The notes under the pieces are model-generated. The model did no database searches. It was not told the DNA's origin and saw only the letters and a program-made list of their open reading frames with translations. A stretch of DNA of 64,000 nucleotides from Rivularia sp. PCC 7116 (GTDB lineage: Bacteria > Cyanobacteriota > Cyanobacteriia > Cyanobacteriales > Nostocaceae): contig NC_019678.1 in the NCBI RefSeq assembly GCF_000316665.1, positions 1 through 64,000 of the forward strand, written 5' to 3'. The position numbers and the translations under genes are program-made. Position 1 is the stretch's first letter. Every line of letters begins with the position of its first letter. Below are positions 1 to 10,439 of the stretch, piece after piece.

Positions 1-45
1 TAATATCTTTTTCAAACGACGATTACCTACTGGCGGTGGTTAATA

Positions 46-1413
46 ATGTCTGACAAGATAGAAAATTTATGGTCTCAAGTATTGGAGCGCTTGCAGTTAG
101 AACTTTCGCGTCCCACCTTTGAAACTTGGATAAAAACAGCGATCGCCGAAAAATTGGAAAATAACTGTTTGGTAATTCGTACTCCGAATCCCTTTGCTCG
201 CAATTGGTTACAAAAGTATTACATAAAAACTATTGCGTCGGTAGTCCAGGATATTGTTGGTCATCCAGTAGGTATTTATTTTACGGTCACAAGCGGTGAT
301 AATGCAGTCAATAAAGAAAGTGAAGCGAAGGTTGAATTGCCTCCAGTAACAAATATTCCGAGTAATATCGGTACAAACGGACAAAAAACATCGATTTTAA
401 ATTTAAAGTATGTATTTTCCCGTTTTGTAGTGGGTGCAAACAATCGCTTAGCTCATGCTGCTTCTTTAGCCGTAGCGGAATCTCCTGGGAAGGAATTTAA
501 TCCTTTGTTTTTGTATGGTGGTGTAGGATTGGGGAAAACCCACCTAATGCAGGCTATAGGTAATTATCGCTTAGAAATTTTCCCTTCAGCAAAAATATTT
601 TATGTTTCTACCGAACAGTTTACCAATGACGTAATTAGCGCCATTCGGAATGATAGCAGACAAAGCCTTCAAGAACATTACAGAGCAGCAGATGTACTAT
701 TAGTAGATGACATTCAGTTTATTGAAGGCAAAGAATCAACTCAGGAGGAATTTTTCCATACCTTCAACACCTTATATCAAGAAGGTAAACAAGTCGTTAT
801 TGCCTCAGATCGTCCCCCGAATCAAATACCTCGTCTTCAAGAAAGATTATCTTCACGTTTCTCTATGGGATTAATTGCCGATATTCAGGCACCAGATTTA
901 GAAACTAGAATGGCTATTCTGCAAAAAAAAGCTGAATACGAAAATCTCAATTTGCCTAAAGATGTTATAGAGTACATTGCTTCTAACTACACTTCTAATA
1001 TTCGAGAATTAGAAGGAGCATTAATTAGAGCTATGGCATATATTTCTATCTGGGGTTTACCGATGACAGTAGAAAATATTGGTTCGGTTTTACAACCGCA
1101 AGCTGAAAAGGTAGAAGCAACTCCAGTAGCAATTTTAAGCATAGTAGCCGATACATTTAATGTGTCTATTGAAGACCTCAAAAGTAATTCGCGACGACGG
1201 GAAATTAGCTGGGCGCGACAAATAGGGATGTTTCTGATGAGACAACATACGGATTTAAGTTTGCCTAGAATCGGTGAAGAATTTGGTGGTAAAGACCATA
1301 CTACTGTTATATACAGTTGTGAAAAAATTGCCCAATTGAAGCAAACAGACCATAGCTTGGGGCAAACTCTCCGTCAATTAGGCGATCGCATTGGTATGAA
1401 AAATTCTAAATAG
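46..1413 (+). CDS. dnaA: Chromosomal replication initiator DnaA
   Basis: DnaA binds DnaA boxes at the origin, melts the DNA and loads the helicase. The 455-residue protein has the family length and order: an N-terminal helicase-interaction domain (about 1-80), a variable linker, an AAA+ core with Walker [10 protein letters not shown] at about 158-166 and Walker B LLVDDIQF near 215-222, and a C-terminal DNA-binding domain with the signature [12 protein letters not shown] near 413. It lies directly upstream of a cluster of DnaA boxes and then dnaN, the classical origin arrangement. The ATG at 46 fits the normal N-terminus. A HIP1-type GCGATCGC octamer lies inside the gene. Identification is secure. 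Confidence 0.98.
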   Translation: MSDKIENLWSQVLERLQLELSRPTFETWIKTAIAEKLENNCLVIRTPNPFARNWLQKYYIKTIASVVQDIVGHPVGIYFTVTSGDNAVNKESEAKVELPPVTNIPSNIGTNGQKTSILNLKYVFSRFVVGANNRLAHAASLAVAESPGKEFNPLFLYGGVGLGKTHLMQAIGNYRLEIFPSAKIFYVSTEQFTNDVISAIRNDSRQSLQEHYRAADVLLVDDIQFIEGKESTQEEFFHTFNTLYQEGKQVVIASDRPPNQIPRLQERLSSRFSMGLIADIQAPDLETRMAILQKKAEYENLNLPKDVIEYIASNYTSNIRELEGALIRAMAYISIWGLPMTVENIGSVLQPQAEKVEATPVAILSIVADTFNVSIEDLKSNSRRREISWARQIGMFLMRQHTDLSLPRIGEEFGGKDHTTVIYSCEKIAQLKQTDHSLGQTLRQLGDRIGMKNSK

Positions 1414-1451
1414 AAGTTAGCAATATACAGGTGAAAGCGAGAAAAAACCTT

Positions 1452-1594
1452 TGTGGAAAACTTCCAATTAAATTGTGGAAAAAGTTATCAAATACGATTG
1501 ACCTGTGGAAAAACTACCACTTTTTCCACAGGTTTTTCCACAAGTATGATTTCGTAAGACCTTTTTTGCGACAGGCTGCAATAATTTTTCCACA
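1452..1594. other. oriC: Probable chromosomal origin (oriC): six perfect DnaA boxes
   Basis: Six exact copies of the DnaA box TTTTCCACA lie between dnaA and dnaN. Three read as TGTGGAAAA on the plus strand (1452-1460, 1474-1482, 1504-1512) and three as TTTTCCACA (1522-1530, 1534-1542, 1586-1594). The array is thus two opposed triplets meeting near 1512-1522. An AT-rich stretch (about 1620-1860) runs from the boxes to dnaN and could be the unwinding element. An open frame over this region (1431-1619) is an artefact of the repeats. Origin function is inferred from box density and gene context. Confidence 0.85.
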
Positions 1595-1864
1595 GTTTCC
1601 AGAGGATAAAGCTGTTTGAAGAGGAATAATATTTATTCGACTATAAATGTACGATTTCGGGCTTAAGAGTTTGAGCTTAAACAAAAGATGTAATTGGTTT
1701 TTGGTGAGTTAGGCTCGGAGGCAAAAACTTATATCTTATATTAATCGTAGTTAATTAACAAAAAACAAAAGATGAAAAAATTATTCCTTCTTCCTCAAGT
1801 CATCTTTGTTGCATGTCCTATGTTCACCTATATTTATTGATATAAAGCAGCATCTCAAAAAATC

Positions 1865-3037
1865 ATGAAACTAGTTTGCAATCAAAGCGATTTAAACACC
1901 CATCTTTCACTAACTTCTCGTGCTGTTCCTTCTCGCCCAACTCATCCTATACTTGCCAACGTGCTTCTACAGGCAGATGCTGCAAATGGTCAAGTTAGCT
2001 TAACAGCTTTTGATTTAAGCTTGGGAATTCGCACTACATTCAAAGCTGAGGTTTTAGAAGCAGGAACCATCACGCTTCCAGCAAAGCTACTTAACGATAT
2101 CGTTTCTCGTTTGCCAGAAGGAGAAATTACCCTTGATGATGAATCTACACATAAAGAAAATCAACCTTTAGGAGAAGGCTTGACTGTTACCTTAAAGCCA
2201 AAAAGCGGACGCTATGAAGTACGAGCAATGGGTGCCGAAGAATTTCCGGAACTACCCGTAACTGAGAATGAAAAAGCAATTCACCTTCCTGCTAGTGCAT
2301 TAATCGAGGGCTTGGGGGGTTCTTTATTTGCTACGAGTGCAGATGAAACCAAACAGGTGCTTACGGGAGTTCATTTAACGGTTAAGCAAGACGCTTTAGA
2401 ATTTGCAGCGACTGACGGACATCGTTTAGCTGTAGTAGAAACTACAAACGAGAATTTAAATGATGATGAAGAGCAACCCGATTCGGTACAGGTAACCCTA
2501 CCAAGCAAGGCTCTGCGAGAATTAGAAAGGATGTTAGCTCATAGTTCAGCAGAAGACGAGCCTGTAGCAATGTATTTCGATCAAGGGCAAGTAGTTTTTG
2601 AGTGGCAAAATCAGCGTTTAACCAGCAGAACTTTGGAAGGGCAATATCCAGCTTACCGTCAACTTATACCGTCGGGCTTTGAACGAGAGTTAACTTTAGA
2701 TCGAAAACAACTTATCAGCGCATTAGAAAGAATTGCCGTACTTGCCGATCAAAAAAACAATATTGCCAAACTTAGCATCGATAGTGAATCTCAAGAAATT
2801 ACCTTGTCAGTAGAAACTCAAGAAATCGGTAGTGGAATGGAATCCATGCCAGCACAAATATTAGGAGATGATATTGATATAGCTTTTAATATTAAATATT
2901 TGATGGAAGGATTAAAGGCATTACCTTCAGCAGAAATTCAAATGCAGCTAAACAACAATTTAGCTCCCGTTATATTTTCTCCCGTTGGAGGAATTAAAAT
3001 GACTTATTTAGCAATGCCCGTGCAATTAAGAAGTTAA
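1865..3037 (+). CDS. dnaN: DNA polymerase III sliding clamp (beta subunit)
   Basis: The beta clamp forms a dimeric ring that tethers DNA polymerase III to the template. The protein has 390 residues, slightly longer than the roughly 370 typical of E. coli. It starts MKLVCNQSDLNTHL and ends with the conserved clamp tail YLAMPVQLRS (compare the MPMRL-type end of other clamps). Three repeated clamp folds fit the length. A small acidic insertion near 195-202 (NDDEEQPD) accounts for some of the extra length. It lies in the same orientation as dnaA, across the DnaA-box region. Secure. Confidence 0.97.
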   Translation: MKLVCNQSDLNTHLSLTSRAVPSRPTHPILANVLLQADAANGQVSLTAFDLSLGIRTTFKAEVLEAGTITLPAKLLNDIVSRLPEGEITLDDESTHKENQPLGEGLTVTLKPKSGRYEVRAMGAEEFPELPVTENEKAIHLPASALIEGLGGSLFATSADETKQVLTGVHLTVKQDALEFAATDGHRLAVVETTNENLNDDEEQPDSVQVTLPSKALRELERMLAHSSAEDEPVAMYFDQGQVVFEWQNQRLTSRTLEGQYPAYRQLIPSGFERELTLDRKQLISALERIAVLADQKNNIAKLSIDSESQEITLSVETQEIGSGMESMPAQILGDDIDIAFNIKYLMEGLKALPSAEIQMQLNNNLAPVIFSPVGGIKMTYLAMPVQLRS

Positions 3038-3112
3038 ATTGGGTGGGAGGGGAAAAAGGGACAAGGATAATTTTACCCTTTACCCTCTACCCTTTACCTT
3101 TAACCTTTAACC

Positions 3113-6100
3113 TTATTTACTTTGCCTTAATGGAATTTCAATAGAGAATTCGGTACCTTTTCCAGCTAAAGATTTACAGTTAAAAATTCCATCATGTTTA
3201 TCAACTATTATCTGATAGCTAATTGACAATCCCAAACCTGTACCTTTACCTATAGGTTTTGTGGTGAAAAACGGGTCAAACATTCTTTTCATTACTTCTT
3301 CAGTTATTCCTAGCCCGTTATCGGCAATACGAATTACAATTCTATTTTTGTCTTCGCTAATATGAGTACAAATCCTAATTCTAGGGGTTAACGATTGATT
3401 ATTATCAGCTTCTACTTCCCAAAAACTGTGACTTACTCCTTCTTCTAATGTATCAATTGCATTACTAAAGACATTCATTAATACTTGATTTAACTGTCCG
3501 GCATAACATTCCACTTCAGGCAATTCACCGTATTCTTTAATTACTTTAATACCGGGACTATCTAGTTTTGCTTTTAAACGGTATTGCAAAATTAATAATG
3601 TACTCTCAATGCCTTGATGAATATCGGCACTTTTTAAATCTGCTTCGTCGAGTCGAGAAAAATTACGTAATGATAAAACAATTTCGCGAATGCGTTTAGC
3701 TCCTATTTTCATCGAAGATAGCATTCTCGGTAAATCATCAACTAAAAATTCTAAATCAATTTCTTCTGCTCGCTCGTCAACTTCGCAATTATTTCCGTTA
3801 CAACTTTGCTGATAAAGTTCTAAAATACTCAGTAAGTCTTCTGCATATTGATGAATATGATTTATGTTGCCGTAGATAAAGTTAACTGGGTTATTAATTT
3901 CGTGTGCGATACCCGCAACTAGTTGTCCTAATGAGGACATTTTTTCGCTTTGAATTAATTGGGTTTGCGCTTTTCTTAAATTAACCAGTGTCGTTTTTAT
4001 TTCTTCGGTTTGTAATCTACTTTGAGCGAGTAAATCTGCTTGCTCTAATGCTATAGAAAGCTGAATTCCTACTTGAGTGACAAATTGAACTTCTGAAGTT
4101 TTCCAGTTACGAGGTTTGTCGCACTGATGAATGCATAATAAACCCCAAAGCTCCTCACCTTTCATCACAGGGGCGATTATATTTGCTTTAACTTGAAATT
4201 TTTCTAAAATTGCAACATGACAATCCTTTAAACCAGCATTGCGAACATCAGTAACTACACTAACTCTTCCATGACGATATTTAGTTACATAATTTTCTCC
4301 AAAACAGCTATCTTTGATTTTTACCGCTAAAGCTGAAGAAATACCGGCAGAAATTTCTTCAGCAATTAATTCACCGTAGTTATATTCTGAATCCGAATCA
4401 AAGCGATATACGCCAACTCTATCAGTATTTAAAATGCGGCGCAGTTCTTTAGTTGTGATTTGAAAAATAGTATCTAATTCTAATGATTTCCGCATCTTTG
4501 CAACCAGATTAAACAACAATTGCTGTTGCTCTGTTGCTTTTTTCAAACTAATTGCTTGCTGTTTTGTTTGAGTTAATAATTCTGATTGCTGAATTGCTAT
4601 ACCGAATTGAATTGCGGTTTGGCATAAAAATTTTATCTCCGATACTTTCCAGTGACGTGGTGCAGAATTTTGATACGCTGCAAGTAAACCCCAAAGTTTT
4701 TCTCCTCTAAAAATTGGTGCGACAGCATATGCTTTTGCTTGAAATTGTTCTAAAAGTTCTATATGACAATCGGCATAACCAGCTTCATAAATATCATTTA
4801 CTACAGTACTTTTATTAAAGCGATAGCTTCCTCCTTGAGTTTCTTCTAAATAAGTATCTTTCCAAATTTTTGTAGCATCCGAATTTACTAGTTTTACCCA
4901 GCCTTCATTGACAAATTCAGCGACAAACTCACCACTCCAATCATGATTAAAACGATATACTGCGACTCTATCGGCTTGCAACGATTGACATACTTGTTGA
5001 GTTGTAGTTTTAAAAATAACTTCTAAGTCTAAAGATTCTCGAATTTTAGTAACTACTGCAAATAATATTTTTCGCTGCTTGGCTGATTGTTGTAATGCTT
5101 CTGTACGCTGTTTTACTTGTGTTTCTAAATTAGTATTGAAAGCTTGTAATTGTTGATGTAAGTCGTGTTGATGAATAGCAGTAGCAAATTGTTTAGCTAA
5201 TTTTTCTGCTAATTCTATCTCTCCCTTAGCCCATTGATGAGCTTGTGCGGTTTTTGATTCTCGCCAAGCTTCAAATGATTTTCGCGGATAGTTTTGCCTT
5301 TCATCTGAATCAAATTGTCCAGCCCAAAGGGTTTCTGTATCTATTTCTTCTCGAAAAATACTCAAGTAACCAAGTAACTGCTGATGATATTCGAGGGGAA
5401 TCATCAAGATGCTGCGAATTTTATTTATTTGAAAAGCAGGTTGTAAATTTCGTAAGCCGGAGATTTGATGAATATCGGAAATCGCCCAAACATCATAATT
5501 ACCACACTTATAATATTCTCCCCATACGCTAGACTGCTCCATCAAGGAATATTGTGCTGAGTCTGGTATTGTTGGTTGTTGCCCGTTAGTATAAATTTGG
5601 ATTAGATCGCTATCAGATTCTAAGCACTCATTTAAACTTTTAGAAGTTTGATTTCTAATACAAAGCCTACCACCACAACCTTTAAAAGCAGCAACCGTTT
5701 TTTCTAAAGCTGCTTGTAATGGCATATCTTTAGATGAATGTAGTAAAGTCGCAATACAACTAACAATTGCTTCTCGTTTAGCTTGTTCGCTAGCTTGAGT
5801 AAGCAGTGTATTGTGAGTAATGGCTACTGATAGTTGATTTACAACCATTTGCATTGCTGTTAACTGTTGTTCGGAAACCGAATATGTTTCCGAATGATGA
5901 GCAACTAACAATCCCCAAAGTTGTTCTTGATGAAAAATCGGTATAGCTACAGAAGACTTAACCCCCATTGCGGTTAGATATTTTAGATGACATTTATCTA
6001 CACTACGGCAAGAAATATCTTCTGAAATAATTTCTCCGGTTTCTTTCTCACACACCGGAATTTTACCAATTTGTCCAGTTTCTACATCAACGATAGAACG

Positions 6101-6403
6101 CACTCGCGACTTAATAAACAATTCCCGAGCATGAGCGGGAATATCATCAGCAGGAAAATTTAGCCCTAATAAAGATGGCAATATATCGTTATTAATTGAC
6201 TCAGCTACAACTTTACCGCTAGCATCAGGATGAAACTTATAAATCATTACCCGGTCAGTTGCAAGAAAAAGTCTTACTTCTGCTACTATTCTTGTAAAAG
6301 TTTGTTTTAATTCTGAAGAACAACGAATACAATTTGTAATACGGTATATTAAATTATCTGGCTCGATATTTTTCGGGAAGCTTTTCTCCTGGGGTAAAGT
6401 CAT
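3113..6403 (-). CDS. Multi-GAF photosensory histidine kinase (knotless phytochrome module plus two cyanobacteriochrome GAFs)
   Basis: A soluble bilin-type sensor histidine kinase of 1096 residues. Domains in order: GAF1 (about 35-200) with the phytochrome motif [11 protein letters not shown] (83-93) and candidate chromophore Cys138-His139; a PHY-like domain (about 215-415) with the tongue motif PRKSF at 373-377; a coiled linker; GAF2 (about 445-605) with Cys546-His547; GAF3 (about 630-790) with Cys728-His729 plus a DXCF motif (D698-S-C700-F); a coiled coil; HisKA with His834 (GIAHEINNP); and HATPase_c with N-box NAIDT, DNGLGI and GKGTGLGLS. No PAS domain precedes GAF1, as in Cph2-like knotless phytochromes. 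Three bilins are possible but bilin binding is inferred from motifs. No response regulator is adjacent. Confidence 0.9.
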   Translation of the reverse strand: MTLPQEKSFPKNIEPDNLIYRITNCIRCSSELKQTFTRIVAEVRLFLATDRVMIYKFHPDASGKVVAESINNDILPSLLGLNFPADDIPAHARELFIKSRVRSIVDVETGQIGKIPVCEKETGEIISEDISCRSVDKCHLKYLTAMGVKSSVAIPIFHQEQLWGLLVAHHSETYSVSEQQLTAMQMVVNQLSVAITHNTLLTQASEQAKREAIVSCIATLLHSSKDMPLQAALEKTVAAFKGCGGRLCIRNQTSKSLNECLESDSDLIQIYTNGQQPTIPDSAQYSLMEQSSVWGEYYKCGNYDVWAISDIHQISGLRNLQPAFQINKIRSILMIPLEYHQQLLGYLSIFREEIDTETLWAGQFDSDERQNYPRKSFEAWRESKTAQAHQWAKGEIELAEKLAKQFATAIHQHDLHQQLQAFNTNLETQVKQRTEALQQSAKQRKILFAVVTKIRESLDLEVIFKTTTQQVCQSLQADRVAVYRFNHDWSGEFVAEFVNEGWVKLVNSDATKIWKDTYLEETQGGSYRFNKSTVVNDIYEAGYADCHIELLEQFQAKAYAVAPIFRGEKLWGLLAAYQNSAPRHWKVSEIKFLCQTAIQFGIAIQQSELLTQTKQQAISLKKATEQQQLLFNLVAKMRKSLELDTIFQITTKELRRILNTDRVGVYRFDSDSEYNYGELIAEEISAGISSALAVKIKDSCFGENYVTKYRHGRVSVVTDVRNAGLKDCHVAILEKFQVKANIIAPVMKGEELWGLLCIHQCDKPRNWKTSEVQFVTQVGIQLSIALEQADLLAQSRLQTEEIKTTLVNLRKAQTQLIQSEKMSSLGQLVAGIAHEINNPVNFIYGNINHIHQYAEDLLSILELYQQSCNGNNCEVDERAEEIDLEFLVDDLPRMLSSMKIGAKRIREIVLSLRNFSRLDEADLKSADIHQGIESTLLILQYRLKAKLDSPGIKVIKEYGELPEVECYAGQLNQVLMNVFSNAIDTLEEGVSHSFWEVEADNNQSLTPRIRICTHISEDKNRIVIRIADNGLGITEEVMKRMFDPFFTTKPIGKGTGLGLSISYQIIVDKHDGIFNCKSLAGKGTEFSIEIPLRQSK

Positions 6404-6581
6404 TTTTTAAAAGGAAATAGGGAATTTATTCTGAAATCTAAAAACATTGTGAAATATCATTACTTAGAATGTCTTCAGTGAGAATACTGCCTTACTTCTT
6501 CAAAAAACTTAATTTACTAGTAGAATATTCATTTATTTTAAGTAAAATTATCATCTATTTAGATATATATTAAAATATAAA

Positions 6582-6601
6582 AGGTGGGTATTATCCCACC
6601 T
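6582..6601 (-). terminator. Hairpin terminator after the ArsA-family gene
   Basis: A perfect 7-bp inverted repeat (AGGTGGG / CCCACCT) with a 6-nt loop lies 12 nt downstream of the stop codon of the minus-strand ATPase gene and is followed on that strand by a T-rich run. It fits an intrinsic terminator. Confidence 0.7.
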
Positions 6602-6613
6602 GAAAAATTATAA

Positions 6614-7801
6614 TTACGCTTTCACAACTTCCGAAAAACGAATTTTCAAATAATCATCTTCCATTTTTGCTCCCGATGGTTGGAGTGCTGCTAGGGCTTG
6701 TGGCAATACTAAATTGCGTCGATGGTTGCCAATAGTAATATTTAATTCGTCTCCACTTTTACTTAGATTCACCTGGTTTTTAGGAATGCCCGGTAAATAT
6801 AATTCTAAACTATATTGATTTTGGTCTTGAACAACTCTAATTGTATTTTCTTTGTAATAAACTTGGGTTGGATCTTCATCTTTATAAAGTGTTTCTTTGA
6901 GTCTTTCTAAAGCTTCTAAACCACACATTTCTTCAGAGTAAAGCGGAACTTCTTTCACTGGTAAAGGGTGAAAATTTTCATGAAGCTCTTGACGATATTG
7001 CTCTTGATTATCTTTCCATCTTTTGAAAAATGGGTCTTGAACTTCTTGGGGAATAATCCGATTTGCTACTACTAAATCCGTTGCAACATTGTACAAACTT
7101 AAGTAAGCATGAGCGCGGAGAGATTCTTTAATTACCATCTTCTCTGGATTGGCAATCAAACGAACCGAGGTTTGGGTATTGTCAGTTAATACTTTTTCTA
7201 AGGCTTCAATTTGCTCGTAAAATTCGTAAGGTGCATCCATAACCTCTCTATCTGGTAAAGAAAAACCAGCGATGGGTCTAAAAATAGGCTCCACTAAAGG
7301 ACGCAACGCTACCGAAATATTTTGGAAAGGCTTATAAAAACGCCGCATATACCAGCCACCAACTTCTGGTAAACTCAGTAAGCGCAAAGCCGTACCAGTA
7401 GGAGCAGAATCAATAATTAAAACGTCGAATTCTCCATCATCATAGTGACGCTTCATTCTTACTAAACCGAAAATTTCATCCATCCCTGGTAGAATTGCTA
7501 ATTCCTCAGCTTGAATTCCCTCCAAACCCCTAGCTTGTAAAACTTGAGTAATATAGCGCTTTACAGAACCCCAATTTCCTTCAAGTTCTAACAAAGCATC
7601 TAATTCTGCACCCCACAAATTTGGTCTAACCTGCTGTGCTTCATGTCCGAGTTCCATATCAAAACTATCGGCTAAAGAATGAGCGGGGTCTGTACTCAGA
7701 ACCAACGTTTTGTAGCCTAATTCAGCACAACGCAGTCCAGTAGCAGCAGCAACCGAAGTTTTCCCCACACCACCTTTACCTGTCATTAAAATTACGCGCA
7801 T
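6614..7801 (-). CDS. ArsA/Get3-family ATPase with C-terminal Hsp20-like domain
   Basis: A P-loop ATPase of the ArsA/Get3 (TRC40) family, 395 residues. The N-terminus carries the deviant Walker [10 protein letters not shown] at 8-16, and switch-like motifs follow ([13 protein letters not shown] near 37, IIDSAPTG near 130). Residues from about 320 to the end form a beta-rich segment with the spacing of an Hsp20/alpha-crystallin-like domain ([12 protein letters not shown], then LNITIG and LKIRFSE). This ATPase plus Hsp20-like tail is a known cyanobacterial form. There is no arsB or arsR nearby, so arsenite export is unlikely. A role in handling tail-anchored proteins or as an anion-dependent ATPase remains inference. 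Secure as family, weak as function. Confidence 0.9.
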   Translation of the reverse strand: MRVILMTGKGGVGKTSVAAATGLRCAELGYKTLVLSTDPAHSLADSFDMELGHEAQQVRPNLWGAELDALLELEGNWGSVKRYITQVLQARGLEGIQAEELAILPGMDEIFGLVRMKRHYDDGEFDVLIIDSAPTGTALRLLSLPEVGGWYMRRFYKPFQNISVALRPLVEPIFRPIAGFSLPDREVMDAPYEFYEQIEALEKVLTDNTQTSVRLIANPEKMVIKESLRAHAYLSLYNVATDLVVANRIIPQEVQDPFFKRWKDNQEQYRQELHENFHPLPVKEVPLYSEEMCGLEALERLKETLYKDEDPTQVYYKENTIRVVQDQNQYSLELYLPGIPKNQVNLSKSGDELNITIGNHRRNLVLPQALAALQPSGAKMEDDYLKIRFSEVVKA

Positions 7802-7851
7802 GAATAATCTCTGTTTCCTGAGAAGCTTTTACATTTATTTACATATATTCA

Positions 7852-8241
7852 TTATGTACTTTTTAAGGGGGAGAAATGCTGTTTAAGTACATCGAATCGC
7901 GAACATTTCCAATAATCCACGTGAGAAACTATCAAATTATCAGAATTTACTCCTAGTTCGCTCCATCCCGGAATAGAAATTCGTGGTTTCCAGGGTAGAG
8001 GTGTATTCCAATTCAGCGTCCACTCGGTTTTAATAGTGTCCCCTTCCCTGCGAATATCATGTAAATCCATTTGAGTTTGGACAAACCAAGTTTGAATAAA
8101 CTTAATCATCAGCTTATAGCGTTCAACCCCATTAAATTCATTCATGGGATCTTTAAAATAAACATCTTCAGCGTAAATGCTATAGGTTTGATTTTCGGGG
8201 AAACGTTGATAATCTTCCTTTAAAATTTCGACAATATCCAT
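7852..8241 (-). CDS. DUF2358 family protein (NTF2-like)
   Basis: A small soluble protein of 129 residues resembling the cyanobacterial and plant DUF2358 family, which has an NTF2-like cone fold. The segment with YAEDVYFKDPMNEFNGVERY near 23-42 is typical of this family, and the Trp-rich strands after it fit as well. It lies 50 bp downstream of the ArsA-family ATPase on the same strand, so the two may be cotranscribed. No catalytic residues can be named. Function is unknown. Confidence 0.75.
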   Translation of the reverse strand: MDIVEILKEDYQRFPENQTYSIYAEDVYFKDPMNEFNGVERYKLMIKFIQTWFVQTQMDLHDIRREGDTIKTEWTLNWNTPLPWKPRISIPGWSELGVNSDNLIVSHVDYWKCSRFDVLKQHFSPLKST

Positions 8242-8244
8242 AAA

Positions 8245-8400
8245 TCAGTGTTAATTGTTGGTTGTTAGTTGTTAGTGGCTCCGGTATATTGCAAGATATG
8301 TCAATTACCCATCTTTTTTACTCACTCGCTACTTGTTAGTGTTGAGTGTTAACTGTTAACTGTTCACTGTTCACTGTTCACTGTTCACTGCTCACTGCTC
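8245..8400. repeat. Heptamer short tandem repeats (TTAGTTG and TCACTGT types)
   Basis: Two degenerate heptanucleotide arrays: TTGTTAGT-like units around 8250-8275 and TGTTCAC-like units around 8350-8400. Cyanobacterial genomes commonly carry such short tandem repeats. The second array runs into the 3' end of the next minus-strand gene and supplies its stop codon (8392-8394). Confidence 0.8.
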
Positions 8401-8955
8401 GTTCCACATTCTTTCTAATTGTCTTCGCCAAGCAGTCAAAACTTTTTCTCGCGATTCGGGATTTTGTTCCATTTCACCCATTAAACCTTCAGCATAAAAT
8501 CGCTCAAGATTTTGCATAGTGGCTTCTAGAGACTTTCCTTGCTGTTTAGAAGCTTGAACAATTTCCTTAATCTTAGTTTCAGTTAAACGGCTGAAAGCAT
8601 CATTCACGCCGACTTCGTAAAGGGAAATTAATCTAGCGATCGCATCTCGTAAGTCTTCAACAACCAAACTCGCGCAGCTGTGTTGAAATACTCCCCACAA
8701 TACATCTTGATGCATGGCATAGCGTACTTGCTGAGTATCATCAAAATTAGCGTCAAAAAACTGTTGTAAAAATGGTTGTGCTTGCTGTGCTGGCATAATC
8801 GGTAACAATACTCGTAACCAAGTTTGGTCTTCGCTAAGTAATACCAATAGTCGAAAAGTAGGGGTTTCAATTTGCCAAGAACCAGGTGCAAGGACTTTTA
8901 TCGCAGATGTACCAAATAATTCCGTTAGCGTATCGGCAATTTCGTTAGGTGTCAT
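8392..8955 (-). CDS. Conserved hypothetical protein, possibly with a YbjN/secretion-chaperone-like fold
   Basis: A 187-residue soluble protein with no signal peptide or membrane segment. The first 130 residues alternate strands and helices in a pattern that recalls YbjN or type III secretion chaperone-like folds (strands around WQIETPTFRLLVLL, then LRVLLPIM). This is an impression, not a motif match. The C-terminal 60 residues are helical and charged. I do not recognise a function. The last codons (E Q stop) lie inside a heptamer repeat array, so the native C-terminus may have been altered. Confidence 0.7.
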   Translation of the reverse strand: MTPNEIADTLTELFGTSAIKVLAPGSWQIETPTFRLLVLLSEDQTWLRVLLPIMPAQQAQPFLQQFFDANFDDTQQVRYAMHQDVLWGVFQHSCASLVVEDLRDAIARLISLYEVGVNDAFSRLTETKIKEIVQASKQQGKSLEATMQNLERFYAEGLMGEMEQNPESREKVLTAWRRQLERMWNEQ

Positions 8956-9134
8956 ATTAAATATTTGAGCTATTACTCCAGCCTACCGCTTGCTGGCATC
9001 ATGCTTTATCTTCCCAAAGACTTATGCGGTGGGTATAGGAAATATTCACAAGTGAGGAATTATAAATTTTTTATTTTAGATTTTAGATAATTTTTATCCC
9101 CTGTAATTCCCAATACCCAATTACCTATTTCCAA

Positions 9135-10166
9135 TTATTTCTTGTAAATCAAAAAGACCGAACCAATTGCGCCAAAATTTTCGACATAAGTTTTACCATT
9201 GTAAAATAATCCAGGAGACTCTCCTCCATCAAACAATATCCCTTCTTTAATTTTTCCCAAACAGTTATTTCGAGCAATACCTTCTAAGACATCATCAAAC
9301 TTATCTGGTAAAAGCTCTTGATTAACTTCAGAAATTGCAATATCGGAATTTGCTCTATTATCATTAACCAATAAAATTACATAACCTTTACTTGTAGTCG
9401 CAGCCATCGAACGATTAATAGCTCGTTTACAAGCAAATTCCCCTAAAGCATTACAAATATCTATAAACTTTCCGTTACGGTAAAATCTACCGTTACCTCC
9501 AACTATATTGTAATTAAGAATATCTCTATTTCTTCGACCTTTGGCAATAGTCGCTTGACGCACAGAAGGTTTTCCCCCTGATATACCAAAAGAAGAACGT
9601 CTATTTTTAAAATCTCCCGAATATTCAATTCCTCTGGAAATATTTAAACCCTGTGGTTTATCCTCAGTATCTATATAATCGGCATTAATTGCAGCTATCG
9701 GCTGCTTGCCATTCAACAAAGCATTATCATCGCCGATTATTTCGCTAAATAATTTGGGAACGTAATCTTTACGTAATTTACCACTCTCTGTTTTCGCGTA
9801 AATCTTGTGAGCTAAAGCTACATTTACCTTAAAATCTAATTTTGGAGATTTTGGGTTAAAAATAATGACGTGATTAATTCCCTTATCAAATTTTTCACCT
9901 AAATTATTCGTTTTGAAAAATTCAATGCTGAAATTATTATCTCTTCCGGGACAATTAACTGAAGCTTGTGTCGCTACTTTATCGCTGGTATTTTTTTGGG
10001 AGATATTATCTTCTAAAATATTACCATCTGAATTATTATCTTCTTCAGTGACTATTGATGGCTTTTGAGTTAATTCTGGTAGATTCGCATTATTCTGCCT
10101 GTAAGAACGGAAGAAGAATACACCTGCAACTATTAACAATAATCCGATAAAATTTTTGTTGAACAT
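9135..10166 (-). CDS. Phosphodiester glycosidase (NAGPA-like) family protein
   Basis: A 343-residue protein with an N-terminal membrane anchor or uncleaved signal (FIGLLLIVAGVFFF, 6-19), an acidic low-complexity linker to about residue 70, and a domain resembling the phosphodiester glycosidase (NAGPA/DUF2233) family. Supporting segments are AINADYID near 159-166, VGGNGRFYRNGKFID near 222, and LFDGGESPGLFYNG near 311-324, where the family has its DGGGS-like motif. The expected location is outside the cytoplasmic membrane. The substrate cannot be predicted. It is a single gene flanked by repeats and a terminator. Confidence 0.8.
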   Translation of the reverse strand: MFNKNFIGLLLIVAGVFFFRSYRQNNANLPELTQKPSIVTEEDNNSDGNILEDNISQKNTSDKVATQASVNCPGRDNNFSIEFFKTNNLGEKFDKGINHVIIFNPKSPKLDFKVNVALAHKIYAKTESGKLRKDYVPKLFSEIIGDDNALLNGKQPIAAINADYIDTEDKPQGLNISRGIEYSGDFKNRRSSFGISGGKPSVRQATIAKGRRNRDILNYNIVGGNGRFYRNGKFIDICNALGEFACKRAINRSMAATTSKGYVILLVNDNRANSDIAISEVNQELLPDKFDDVLEGIARNNCLGKIKEGILFDGGESPGLFYNGKTYVENFGAIGSVFLIYKK

Positions 10167-10342
10167 ATTTATAGAATTAACTAATAAAGTTTTCCTCAGC
10201 CTCTTTCTCTTTCCTTAGTCAGAAAAGCGATGTCCGGAGCAGATGGGTGAGCTTTTGGTACATCTTGCTCGAATAGCAAGCTGCTGTAAACTTTATCTAG
10301 GATAACTATGTATAGTGATTAGTTGCTGCATTTTATCTCACA

Positions 10343-10380
10343 TAAAAAAAATCTCCCCCAAATAATTTTGTGAGGAGATA
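10343..10380 (-). terminator. Intrinsic terminator downstream of the DUF4912 gene
   Basis: Read on the minus strand, an ATCTCC...GGAGAT stem (10351-10379) is followed directly by a run of at least seven T. It lies about 60 nt after the stop codon of the minus-strand DUF4912 gene. Confidence 0.75.
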
Positions 10381-10439
10381 ATTGATATGAATTCGAGTTA
10401 ATTCATCAATTCAAAATTCTACTATTGAGAATCTCAAAT

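Noticed and set aside
1431-1619. 62-codon open frame between dnaA and dnaN
   Set aside because: It is made of DnaA boxes and has no ribosome site; the region is an origin, not a gene.
6614-7801. Arsenite export ATPase arsA
   Set aside because: There is no arsB, arsR or arsC, and the Hsp20-like tail marks the cyanobacterial ArsA/Get3-like form.
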